From the NCBI RefSeq assembly GCF_001645105.1, contig NZ_LKEG01000042.1:1-64000 (forward strand): a DNA stretch of 64,000 nucleotides, read 5' to 3'. Both the position numbers and the translations under genes were made by a program. The notes beneath the pieces were generated by a model. The model ran no database searches, was not told where the DNA came from, and worked only from the letters and a program-made list of their open reading frames with translations. This DNA is from Pseudomonas marginalis. GTDB lineage: Bacteria > Pseudomonadota > Gammaproteobacteria > Pseudomonadales > Pseudomonadaceae. This document shows positions 46,286 through 53,983 of this stretch, one piece after another. Within the stretch, counting starts at the first letter, position 1. Each line of letters starts with the position of its first letter.

Positions 46286-46816
46286 ATGACTGAAGCAAAC
46301 TTGACTGACGTTGCGACCCTGCGCAGCCGCGCCCGCCAGAACGTCGAAAACGGTGCCGTGACCGAGGGTTACGACGCCGACCGCGAAGAGATCATTCGCC
46401 TGCTGAACGCCTCGCTGGCCACTGAGCTGGTCTGCGTATTGCGCTACAAGCGTCATTACTTCATGGCCAGTGGCATCAAGGCCGCGGTGGCCGCGCAGGA
46501 ATTCCTCGAGCACGCGACTCAGGAAGCCGAACACGCCGATAAACTCGCCGAGCGCATCGTGCAGCTGGGCGGTGAACCGGAGTTCAACCCGGACCTGTTG
46601 TCGAAGAACTCCCACGCGCAGTACGTCGCGGGCAAAGACCTGAAGGAAATGGTCTACGAAGATCTGGTCGCTGAGCGCATCGCCGTGGACAGCTACCGCG
46701 AAATCATCCAGTACATCGGCGATAAAGACCCAACCACGCGCCGTCTGTTCGAAGAAATCCTCGCTCAGGAAGAAGAGCACGCCGATGACATGGCGGATAT
46801 TCTCGAAAGCCTGTAA
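46286..46816 (+). CDS. bacterioferritin-like (ferritin-like diiron) protein
   Basis: A 176-residue four-helix protein. Ferroxidase-type ligands are visible as Glu in 'NASLATELVCVLRYKRHYFM', Glu-x-x-His in 'EFLEHATQEAEHADKLAERI', Glu in 'DLVAERIAVDSYREII', and Glu-x-x-His in 'EEILAQEEEHADDMADIL'. This arrangement fits the bacterioferritin/Dps-like group to which P. aeruginosa PA4880 belongs, a gene also located between ureC and ureE. It probably stores or detoxifies iron. A CAGGAG ribosome site precedes the ATG. Confidence 0.88.
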   Translation: MTEANLTDVATLRSRARQNVENGAVTEGYDADREEIIRLLNASLATELVCVLRYKRHYFMASGIKAAVAAQEFLEHATQEAEHADKLAERIVQLGGEPEFNPDLLSKNSHAQYVAGKDLKEMVYEDLVAERIAVDSYREIIQYIGDKDPTTRRLFEEILAQEEEHADDMADILESL

Positions 46817-46837
46817 CCCAGCAACACGCAATACCTA

Positions 46838-46926
46838 TGTGGGAGGGGCTTGCTCCCGATAGCGGTGGATCAGTCAATTGAGATATCGACTGATATGCCG
46901 CCATCGGGAGCAAGCCCCCTCCCACA
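46838..46926. repeat. REP doublet
   Basis: TGTGGGAGGGGCTTGCTCCCGAT and its reverse complement around about 40 bases, between the convergent bacterioferritin-like and AsmA genes. Confidence 0.85.
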
Positions 46927-46948
46927 TTTGTTAACTGTGTATGACCCG

Positions 46949-49018
46949 TTAGCCTTTCACGGTCTTGGGCGCCTTGCCTTCCTTCATCTGTTGCAGCAAC
47001 GGTGCGCACTCATTGGGCTCACCACCGCTTGGGGCAACCAGTGCCAGCAGCCCGGCGGCCGGACCAGCGATGACACCCAGCGCCACCATGCCTGCGCCAC
47101 GCAGCGCCAGGGGGATGGCTTTCACACCGGCATTCGGCTTGATAAACGGTCCGTTCACGTACAACGGTGAACGCAGGGAGAACAGGCGGAAGCCTTTAGA
47201 TTCCGGGGTGACGGTCAGGTCCAACTGCTCCGTGGCCATGTTCGCCGTGCCATCGATGTAGATGATGGCGTTCTCCGTATCGAACACAAACAACCGCGTC
47301 GTCGCCAGGCCGGTCTTGATCCCGAAGTCTGCTGCCGCGCAGTTGATCTTCACTTCCTTGTCGCCAAACAAGCGACCTACCACGTAGTTGCCCACATTGA
47401 GCCCGGCGATTTCCATCAGGCCACGGCTGATTGCGCCGTCGTTGATCAGCATCTTCAGGTCACCGTTGGATGTGCCCAGCAGCGCTGCCACGGAATTACC
47501 GCGACCGGAAATATCGGCATCGCCGTTCAGTTCACCAAAGCTGGTTTTCATCGGTTCGAACGTCGGGAACAACTGCTTGAGCTTGAAGTTGCGCGCGGTG
47601 AGTTTGGCGCGGCCTTCCATCGGGGTCGTGCGACCGTTCAAACGGATTTGTGCGTCCAACTTGCCGCCGGCCACGCCGAAACGCAGGGGTTCGAGGCTCA
47701 GTTCGCCGTCATTGAGCACCAAGTGGGTGTAGAGGTCGGTGAAGGGCAGATCGGCACTGTGCACGATGCGCTTGCCGGTAAATTCCACATCGGCATCCAT
47801 GACACGCCAGCGCTCGGTGCGGAACTCTTCCACCGGCAGCACTTTGTTCGCGGGTTGCTTGCTGTCAGCGCCACGGGCTTTTTGCTTGGCATTGGAGTCG
47901 GCACCGATCAGGGGGGCGAGGTCGGTCATCAGCAGTTGGTTGGACACCAGCGCACCGCTGAGCTTAGGCCGCGGCTGGCTGGCGACGTAGGCGAGGTCAC
48001 CATGGATATCGCTGTTGCCGATCTTGCCGTTGAAGTTGTCATAGCGGAACGAGGCGCCATTGGCTTCGTGCAGCTTGGCGATCAGGTGACCGTCGGTGGA
48101 ATAGGCCGGTGAGTCCGGCAGGGTCACGCCGGTCAGCGGGTAGAGGTTGCCCAGGCTGGAACCGGCGAGCTTCAGGCGCAGGTCGAGGGCCCCCAGGTTG
48201 AGCGGGTCAGTGAGGGTGCCAGCCAGGGCGATGCTGGTGTCGGCAATCTTGACTTGGGCCTGCAACGGGAACGGCTTGGCCGCGTCCTGCAGGGCCAGCA
48301 GGCCGCCGATCTTGCCGCTGCCGTCGAGTTTCTGGCCGTGATACTGGCCTTTGACCTTGAGGGCGAATGCGTAGTCCTGGGGCGCGGAACCTTTCTCCAA
48401 CGCCTTCTTGGCATCGGCATCGCCGACGATTTCGCCGAAGGGAATGGGCTTGCCCAGCGGATCGATGATCACATCCAGTTGGGTCTTGAGGGTTTGGTCG
48501 TCGAGGGTCACGTGGCCCTTGTCGAAGCCGATGGCACCGATGTCCACCACCCAGTTGGAAGGTTCGGCGTCAGGGTCCTTGGGGTCGAACTTGAAGGTCC
48601 AGTTGGCGCGCCCGTCAGCCAGGCGCTGCAGCTGCGCGTCCGGCTCAGTGAGGTAGATGCGCGGGATCACCACGCGCTGCACCAGCAACGCCAGGGGCGA
48701 GATACGCAGTTCAACCTTTTTGAGGGTGACCATATGGGGTTTTTTCGACCAGTCGGGGTTGCCCAGGGTCAGGTCCTCGGCAATCACGTGAGGCCACGGT
48801 ACCCAGGCGCGCCAACCGCCCTCATCGGGCTCACGCGCCCATACCACCGCCAGGTTGCCGTTGATGGCAAACGGTCGATGCAACTCCTCGGAAACCTTGG
48901 CATTGAGTGGCGGCTTGATGCGGTTCCAGTCAAAGAACACCAGGACCAATACCACCACGGCGATTAACAGTACGAAGCTGGCGCAGCTCCAAGCGACGAT
49001 TTTACGAGTGCGCGTCAT
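46949..49018 (-). CDS. AsmA family protein
   Basis: A 689-residue envelope protein. One N-terminal membrane helix (residues 9-29, 'VAWSCASFVLLIAVVVLVLV') is followed by a long beta-strand-rich periplasmic region. It has 'FFDWNRIKPPLNAKVSEELH', the AsmA N-terminal signature, and a conserved C-terminal AsmA_2-like block 'MLINDGAISRGLMEIAGLNV' and 'VTPESKGFRLFSLRSPLYVN'. AsmA-like proteins bridge the periplasm and are implicated in lipid transfer to the outer membrane. It is a single gene, convergent with the bacterioferritin-like gene. Confidence 0.9.
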   Translation of the reverse strand: MTRTRKIVAWSCASFVLLIAVVVLVLVFFDWNRIKPPLNAKVSEELHRPFAINGNLAVVWAREPDEGGWRAWVPWPHVIAEDLTLGNPDWSKKPHMVTLKKVELRISPLALLVQRVVIPRIYLTEPDAQLQRLADGRANWTFKFDPKDPDAEPSNWVVDIGAIGFDKGHVTLDDQTLKTQLDVIIDPLGKPIPFGEIVGDADAKKALEKGSAPQDYAFALKVKGQYHGQKLDGSGKIGGLLALQDAAKPFPLQAQVKIADTSIALAGTLTDPLNLGALDLRLKLAGSSLGNLYPLTGVTLPDSPAYSTDGHLIAKLHEANGASFRYDNFNGKIGNSDIHGDLAYVASQPRPKLSGALVSNQLLMTDLAPLIGADSNAKQKARGADSKQPANKVLPVEEFRTERWRVMDADVEFTGKRIVHSADLPFTDLYTHLVLNDGELSLEPLRFGVAGGKLDAQIRLNGRTTPMEGRAKLTARNFKLKQLFPTFEPMKTSFGELNGDADISGRGNSVAALLGTSNGDLKMLINDGAISRGLMEIAGLNVGNYVVGRLFGDKEVKINCAAADFGIKTGLATTRLFVFDTENAIIYIDGTANMATEQLDLTVTPESKGFRLFSLRSPLYVNGPFIKPNAGVKAIPLALRGAGMVALGVIAGPAAGLLALVAPSGGEPNECAPLLQQMKEGKAPKTVKG

Positions 49019-49377
49019 TGCACATAACTCCTGAATACGACTGGCTGGGTGACAGCCTTTAAGGACAGCTTATAGAACTACGACTGGCAAACCCTACGGG
49101 GGTTTAACCCAATCCTGGATTTGCCGGGAAAAACCTCAATTTCTGACCAGCTCGACAGATTCCCCCTACGAAGGCGCACCATTGTTACCCATGCGCGTGT
49201 CGAAAATACCCACACCGGTGCAAAACCGCGTGCTTGAGAGGCCCGTTCTAGAGCCCCCGCCAAGAACAATCAATTCCGTTGATTATTACCATTGTGTTTA
49301 TGAACTTTTATATCGACTTATCGAGAGTAGCATTAGCCCTGTACCCACTTTATCGCCCTCCCAAGGAGCAACCCATT
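49019..49377. other. 359-bp divergent intergenic region
   Basis: It separates AsmA (leftward) from the repeat-rich secreted protein (rightward) and must carry both promoters. The right half (about 49,265-49,350) is AT-rich compared with its surroundings. I see no gene, REP or clear operator. Confidence 0.5.
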
Positions 49378-49830
49378 ATGAAACGCCAAGTACTCGCTAC
49401 CGTCCTGTTATCCATCCTGGCTTCCAGCGCCTTTGCCCTGCCAGCTGCCGAACAGGTCACTCCACAAGTCAAAGCCGACGCCGTTCACTTCAACCAGACG
49501 TTGGCCCGCAGCGGTTCGCAAGAAGACGAGAACCGTGACTACGCCAAAGGCGCTGTTGCTGAAAACGGTTCGGAACACGCCAACAAACGCGCTTACACCG
49601 AAGGCCTGACCGAAAATGGCCGCAACCGCCTCGAACAAAAAGGCTTGGTTGAAGGCGGTGCTGACCGCCTGCAGGAACGTAACGCTGTTGCCGAAGGCGG
49701 CCGTGATCGCCTGGAACAGAAAGGTTTGGTTGAAGGCGGCGCTGAACAAGCCAACGAACGCGCCTACACCGAAGGTGTTGCCGAAGGCGGTGCAGACCGT
49801 CTGCAAGAACTGCATCAAGCACAGAGCTAA
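49378..49830 (+). CDS. secreted repeat-rich protein of unknown function
   Basis: A 150-residue protein with a Sec signal peptide (residues 1-21, ending 'SSAFALPAA'). From about residue 60 it is almost entirely built of 11-17-residue repeats with an E-G/N-G-x-x-R/A-L/N-Q/E-K/R pattern. Examples are 'EGGADRLQERNAVA', 'EGGRDRLEQKGLV' and 'EGGAEQANERAYT'; the segment 'RLEQKGLVEGGA' occurs twice word for word. It is rich in Glu, Gly, Arg and Asn and probably forms short helical turns. The start is supported by AAGGAG 10 bases upstream and an intrinsic terminator follows, so it is a stand-alone gene. I do not recognise a named family. Confidence 0.8.
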   Translation: MKRQVLATVLLSILASSAFALPAAEQVTPQVKADAVHFNQTLARSGSQEDENRDYAKGAVAENGSEHANKRAYTEGLTENGRNRLEQKGLVEGGADRLQERNAVAEGGRDRLEQKGLVEGGAEQANERAYTEGVAEGGADRLQELHQAQS

Positions 49831-49846
49831 CCCCGTGGTGGCCCAG

Positions 49847-49884
49847 AAAAAAGCCCGATCAGTCGATCGGGCTTTTGACTTTTT
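49847..49884 (+). terminator. intrinsic terminator after the repeat protein
   Basis: AAAGCCCGATC and GATCGGGCTTT form an 11-bp stem with a 4-base loop (AGTC), flanked by an A-run on the left and a T-rich run on the right. It can work in both directions and lies 20 bp after the stop. Confidence 0.9.
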
Positions 49885-49996
49885 GTAGGCCCTGTTTGTA
49901 GACCCTGACACGCCCGTCCTCCCCGCCAAGTTCGACGCCAGCGAAGCTGTTTTGCTAGAGTGCGTCGCTGTACTTGCCGACAAAGCCCGCCCGCCC

Positions 49997-50629
49997 ATGC
50001 TGCCCCGCGCCGAACAGAAGCAACAGACCCGCCTCGCCCTGATGGACGCAGCCCGCCATCTGATGGAGTGTGGCCGTGGGTTTGGCAGCCTGAGCCTGCG
50101 CGAAGTGGCGAAGACGGCCGGCATCGTGCCCACCGGTTTTTATCGTCATTTTGCCGACATGGACCAACTGGGACTCGTGCTGGTGAGTGAAGTGGGCCAG
50201 ACCTTCCGCGCCACGATCCGCCTGGTGCGCCACAACGAATTCGTGATGGGCGGCATTATCGATGCCTCCGTGCGGATCTTTCTCGATGTGGTCTCGGCCA
50301 ACCGTTCGCAATTCCTGTTCCTGGCCCGCGAGCAATACGGTGGCTGCCTGGCCGTGCGCCAAGCGATTGGTGCATTGCGCGAAGACATCACCCGTGATTT
50401 GGCTGCCGACCTGACGCTGATGCCCAAACTGCAGCATCTGGATCCAGAAGGCCTGCACGTGATGGCCGACTTGATCGTCAAGAGCGTGTTCGCCACCCTC
50501 CCCGACATCATCGACCCACCCGCCCAGGCGCTGCCGGACCACCTCACGCCCCAGGCGAAAATCACCCAGCAATTGCGCTTCATCTTTATTGGCTTGAAGC
50601 ATTGGCAAGGGCTGGGCAGCACTGAATAA
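49997..50629 (+). CDS. desT: TetR family regulator, DesT/FabR-like
   Basis: A 210-residue regulator. The N-terminal helix-turn-helix is 'FGSLSLREVAKTAGIVPTGF' followed by YRHF. The whole N-terminal half ('AEQKQQTRLALMDAARHLME') follows the FabR/DesT pattern closely. In P. aeruginosa DesT (PA4890) senses the acyl-CoA pool and represses the acyl-CoA desaturase operon desCB, and its gene also lies next to ureE. No desaturase gene is adjacent here, so its targets would be elsewhere or autoregulatory. The ATG at 49997 is chosen over 49952. Confidence 0.85.
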   Translation: MLPRAEQKQQTRLALMDAARHLMECGRGFGSLSLREVAKTAGIVPTGFYRHFADMDQLGLVLVSEVGQTFRATIRLVRHNEFVMGGIIDASVRIFLDVVSANRSQFLFLAREQYGGCLAVRQAIGALREDITRDLAADLTLMPKLQHLDPEGLHVMADLIVKSVFATLPDIIDPPAQALPDHLTPQAKITQQLRFIFIGLKHWQGLGSTE

Positions 50630-50634
50630 GGCAA

Positions 50635-51132
50635 TCACCCCGACGAGTGAAAACGCTTGGCGGTGGTGTAGCTTTTGTTCCAGTAGGTGTTGCTCAAGGA
50701 ATCGATACGGACGTTCTTGCCTGTTCGTGGCGAATGGATAAATTTGCCCTCACCTACATAAAGGCCCACGTGGCCGACCTGGCCGCGCCCATTTCCCTTG
50801 AAAAACACCGCATCGCCGGGCTCCAGTGCGTTGCGTTTGATGGTGACGGCAGTCGACCGCTGCATGGCCGTCGTGGTGCGCGGTAGTTGGATATTGGCTT
50901 GGGTCTTGAACAGATAGACCAGGAAACTGCTGCAATCGAAGCCCTGATCCGCCGAGGTGCCGCCCCACTTGTAAGGCGTACCCAGCAGTTCATGGGCGCG
51001 GTCGACCACATCATCGATAGATGCTTGCTTCAGTGAAGCCGTGAACGAGGGATGGGACGTCAGATTGGCGGAAGCCGATGAAAGGGTGAAAGACAGACCC
51101 ACGATAACCAGGCAACAAAATGACTTGAACAT
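50635..51132 (-). CDS. NlpC/P60 family cell-wall hydrolase
   Basis: A 165-residue exported C40 peptidase. The signal peptide covers residues 1-22. The catalytic domain has Cys67 in 'GFDCSSFLVYLF', His121 in 'QVGHVGLYVGEG' and a third polar residue His133 in 'FIHSPRTG'. The upstream 'GTPYKWGGTS' is the usual substrate-groove segment. It likely cuts gamma-D-glutamyl-meso-diaminopimelate bonds in peptidoglycan stem peptides. It converges on the DesT-like gene with a 5-bp gap and is divergent from ureE. Confidence 0.9.
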   Translation of the reverse strand: MFKSFCCLVIVGLSFTLSSASANLTSHPSFTASLKQASIDDVVDRAHELLGTPYKWGGTSADQGFDCSSFLVYLFKTQANIQLPRTTTAMQRSTAVTIKRNALEPGDAVFFKGNGRGQVGHVGLYVGEGKFIHSPRTGKNVRIDSLSNTYWNKSYTTAKRFHSSG

Positions 51133-51263
51133 GATGGACGTCGCAGTGAATTAAACACGGCGCACAGCCTACTGTTCTCGCAGGTAAGCTGATGGACGCC
51201 GATTCCGCATACCCTGTAGGGAAAATCCGAAAATGCCCATCGCGCGTGCAACCAGCAATAATT

Positions 51264-51280
51264 CGCACCAATTTGGCGCA
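51264..51280 (+). promoter_or_regulatory. NtrC-like binding site upstream of ureE
   Basis: CGCACC-AATTT-GGCGCA matches TGCACC-N5-GGTGCA at 10 of 12 fixed positions. It lies about 95 bp upstream of the sigma-54 -24 element, within normal enhancer range. Confidence 0.6.
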
Positions 51281-51356
51281 CTCAAAGAATCTCCTCTCGC
51301 CCTATTTAGTGGCGTCAACGTACTGCCTACAGGCAATTCCTACTTCCCATTGAGAT

Positions 51357-51372
51357 TGGCAAGCCCCTTGCT
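51357..51372 (+). promoter_or_regulatory. sigma-54 promoter of the ureEFG operon
   Basis: TGGCAAGCCCCTTGCT has GG and GC exactly 10 bases apart and matches TGGCACG-N4-TTGCT except for one base. Transcription would start near 51383, giving a leader of about 26 bases before ureE. Confidence 0.75.
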
Positions 51373-51408
51373 CTAGCTGTTTCATCGCTCATAGCTGGAA
51401 GCTTCCTG

Positions 51409-51909
51409 ATGCTGGTGATCCACCGCAGAACCGCCCCTCAAGCCCTCTGGGCCGCCGAGCTGCTGCTGAATTTCGAAGCACGCAGCAAAAGCCGCCTGCG
51501 CTGTTTCAGTGCCGACGGTGAAGACGTCGGCCTTTTCCTGGAGCGTGGCCAGCCACCGCTGCACGATGGCGAATTCCTACAGGCTGAAGACGGACGCGTC
51601 GTACGTGTGTGTGCTCGGCCTGAACAACTGCTGCACGTGACCTGCAGCAATGCGTTTGAACTGACCCGTGCGGCGTATCACCTGGGCAATCGCCACGTGG
51701 CGTTGCAAGTGGGAGACGGCTGGTTGCGCCTGCTCGATGACTATGTGCTCAAGGCCATGCTCGAACAGTTGGGTGCGCAGACTGAAACCATCGAGGCGCC
51801 GTTCCAGCCGGAGCATGGCGCCTATGGCGGCGGCCATCATCATTCGCGCCATGGCGACGAAGATTTCAACTACCCCCCCAAGCTGCACCAGTTCGGCGTA
51901 CGTCTATGA
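51409..51909 (+). CDS. ureE: urease accessory protein UreE
   Basis: A 166-residue nickel-binding metallochaperone. The N-terminal half is the peptide-binding-like domain ('RCFSADGEDVGLFLERGQPP'). The C-terminal half is the metal-binding domain with 'AAYHLGNRHVALQV' and 'MLEQLGAQTETIEAPFQPEH', including the conserved metal-site His. A His-rich tail ('GGGHHHSRHGDED') is a nickel reservoir. It hands nickel to UreG during urease activation. It begins the second urease block under a sigma-54 type promoter and overlaps ureF as ATGA. Confidence 0.95.
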   Translation: MLVIHRRTAPQALWAAELLLNFEARSKSRLRCFSADGEDVGLFLERGQPPLHDGEFLQAEDGRVVRVCARPEQLLHVTCSNAFELTRAAYHLGNRHVALQVGDGWLRLLDDYVLKAMLEQLGAQTETIEAPFQPEHGAYGGGHHHSRHGDEDFNYPPKLHQFGVRL

Positions 51910-52580
51910 ACCCAGCCTGGGCGCTGCTGCGTCTGGCCAGTCCGCAATTGCCGATTGGCGGCTACAGCTATTCCCAGGGCCTGGAAATGGCGGTGGAGAA
52001 CGGCCGTGTCGCTGACGCGGCCAGTGCGCGACGCTGGATCAGCGACCAGTTGCTGCTCAACCTCGCGCGCTTCGAAGCCCCGTTGCTGCTCGCCCATTGC
52101 CAAGCCGCGCTGGAAGCGGATTGGCCACGCCTGGCGCAGCGGTGTGAAGAACACCGCGCCAGCCGCGAAACCCGCGAGCTGTATCAGGAGAGCCGGCAGA
52201 TGGGCTACTCGCTGCAACAACTGCTCAATGGCCTGCCGGAACTGGACGACGCCGCGCGACGTTTTCTCGAACAACACACCGAGCCGCACCTGGCCTTGGG
52301 CTGGGCCCTCGCCGCCCGTGCCTGGCGCATCAGCCCCGCCGACGCACTCGCCGCCTGGCTGTGGAGCTGGCTGGAAAACCAATTGGCCGTGTTGATGAAA
52401 ACCCTGCCGCTGGGCCAGCAAGCCGCCCAACGCCTGACCAGCGAATTGCTGCCGCTGTTGCAACAAGCCCAGCAGGACGCCAGCCGCATCGACCCCAACC
52501 CTCTCGGCAGCGCCGCCTTTGGCCTGTCCCTGGCGTGCATGGCCCACGAGCGCCAGTACAGCCGCCTGTTCCGTTCCTAG
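51906..52580 (+). CDS. ureF: urease accessory protein UreF
   Basis: A 224-residue all-helical protein starting 'MNPAWALLRLASPQLPIGGY', with 'SYSQGLEMAVENGRV' as the family signature. Near the C-terminus is 'GSAAFGLSLACMAHERQYSR'. UreF binds UreD and acts as a gatekeeper and GTPase checkpoint for UreG in the activation complex. It overlaps ureE by 4 bases and precedes ureG by 12. Confidence 0.95.
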   Translation: MNPAWALLRLASPQLPIGGYSYSQGLEMAVENGRVADAASARRWISDQLLLNLARFEAPLLLAHCQAALEADWPRLAQRCEEHRASRETRELYQESRQMGYSLQQLLNGLPELDDAARRFLEQHTEPHLALGWALAARAWRISPADALAAWLWSWLENQLAVLMKTLPLGQQAAQRLTSELLPLLQQAQQDASRIDPNPLGSAAFGLSLACMAHERQYSRLFRS

Positions 52581-52592
52581 GAGAACACACTC

Positions 52593-53207
52593 ATGAACAC
52601 ACAACCTTTGCGCGTCGGCATCGGCGGCCCGGTAGGCTCCGGCAAGACCGCCCTGACCCTGGCCCTGTGCCTCGCGCTGCGTGATCGCTACAACCTGGCC
52701 GTGGTCACCAACGACATCTATACCCGCGAAGACGCCGACTTCCTGGTACGTAACCAGGCCCTGGCACCGGAGCGCATCATCGGCGTGGAGACCGGCGGCT
52801 GCCCGCACACCGCGATTCGTGAAGACGCCTCGATCAACCTGGAGGCGGTCGACCAACTCAACCGTCGCTTCCCCGGCCTGGACCTGATCCTGGTGGAGTC
52901 CGGCGGTGACAACCTCTCGGCCACCTTCAGCCCGGAGCTGTCCGACCTGACCATCTACGTGATCGATGTGTCTGCCGGCGACAAGCTGCCACGCAAGGGC
53001 GGGCCCGGCATCTGCAAATCCGACCTGTTGGTGATCAACAAGATCGACCTGGCACCGCTGGTCGGCGCGTCGCTGGAGCTGATGAACAGCGACACCCAGC
53101 GCATGCGCAACGGTAAACCCTTTGTGTTCAGCAACCAGAAAACCGGTGTCGGCCTGGAGGAGATCGTCGCCTTCATCGAACGCCAAGGCCTGCTGACCGC
53201 CGCCTGA
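52593..53207 (+). CDS. ureG: urease accessory GTPase UreG
   Basis: A 204-residue SIMIBI-class GTPase. The P-loop is '[15 protein letters not shown]' (residues 9-23), the nickel/zinc site is '[15 protein letters not shown]' (Cys-Pro-His), and the base-specificity motif is '[10 protein letters not shown]'. It uses GTP hydrolysis to deliver nickel into urease with UreD and UreF. It has GGAG upstream and is followed after 22 bp by a HupE/UreJ permease gene, completing ureE-F-G-J. Confidence 0.96.
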   Translation: MNTQPLRVGIGGPVGSGKTALTLALCLALRDRYNLAVVTNDIYTREDADFLVRNQALAPERIIGVETGGCPHTAIREDASINLEAVDQLNRRFPGLDLILVESGGDNLSATFSPELSDLTIYVIDVSAGDKLPRKGGPGICKSDLLVINKIDLAPLVGASLELMNSDTQRMRNGKPFVFSNQKTGVGLEEIVAFIERQGLLTAA

Positions 53208-53229
53208 TCAACCCATAAGGAACCTGTCC

Positions 53230-53802
53230 ATGAGCCTCAAAAAACTCCTCGCAGCGGCCGCCCTGCTGCTGGCCCCCGCCCTGGCCTTTGCTCACCCGGG
53301 CCACGGCGACAACGGCCTGGTGGCCGGTATCAGCCATCCCCTGAGCGGTATCGACCACTTGCTGGCCATGGTGGCGGTCGGTTTGTGGGCCGCCCAACAA
53401 AAAGGCGCGGCGCGCTGGGCACTGCCGTGCACCTTTGTCGGCACCATGCTGATCGGCGGCGTGTTGGGTTTTGAAGGCTTGGCGTTGCCGGCGCTGGAAA
53501 GCGGGATTGCAGCGTCGGTGCTGGCCCTGGGCCTGGCGGTAGCGCTGGCGGTGCGTCCGCCGCTGTTTATGGCGGTGGGTGCGACGGCCTTGTTCGCGCT
53601 GTTCCACGGCGTGGCGCATGGTTTGGAGCTGCCGGACATGTCCAGCCCTTGGGCGTATGCAGCCGGGTTCGTCGGTGCAACGGCGGTGCTGCACGCGGCC
53701 GGTTATGCGGTGGTGCGCTTTCTGCCGGCGGCAGCGGCGCCGTTGGTGCGGATTGCCGGGGCGGCTTCGGCGGCGACTGGGGTTTGGTTGCTGGCGGGCT
53801 GA
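53230..53802 (+). CDS. ureJ: HupE/UreJ family nickel permease
   Basis: A 190-residue membrane protein with a cleavable signal (residues 1-21, ending 'ALAFAHPGHG') and about six helices. The family hallmark 'HPGHGDNGLVAGISHPLSGI' followed by DHLLAM supplies the conserved His residues. A second signature 'FALFHGVAHGLELP' lies near residue 120. HupE/UreJ proteins take up nickel for hydrogenase or urease. Here it ends the ureEFG operon, which argues for urease nickel supply. Confidence 0.93.
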   Translation: MSLKKLLAAAALLLAPALAFAHPGHGDNGLVAGISHPLSGIDHLLAMVAVGLWAAQQKGAARWALPCTFVGTMLIGGVLGFEGLALPALESGIAASVLALGLAVALAVRPPLFMAVGATALFALFHGVAHGLELPDMSSPWAYAAGFVGATAVLHAAGYAVVRFLPAAAAPLVRIAGAASAATGVWLLAG

Positions 53803-53821
53803 TTCGCGGCGCTGCTGAAGG

Positions 53822-53907
53822 CTCCTTCGCGAGCAAGCCCGCTCCCAAAGTTGACCGAGTACGTCCTTGAAATACGGTCCAGATGTGGGAGAGGGCTTGC
53901 CCCCGAT
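53822..53907. repeat. two unpaired REP halves
   Basis: GCGAGCAAGCCCGCTCCCA (about 53,827-53,845) is followed by TGTGGGAGAGGGCTTGCCCCCGAT (53,884-53,907). These are halves from different REP types, so the element is degenerate compared with the doublets elsewhere. Confidence 0.7.
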
Positions 53908-53983
53908 AGCGGTAGACCAGACACCACCGAACCCAAGCCTGCTACCATGCGCGCCTACACCCCTGCCGTGACGACGCCAGCCA

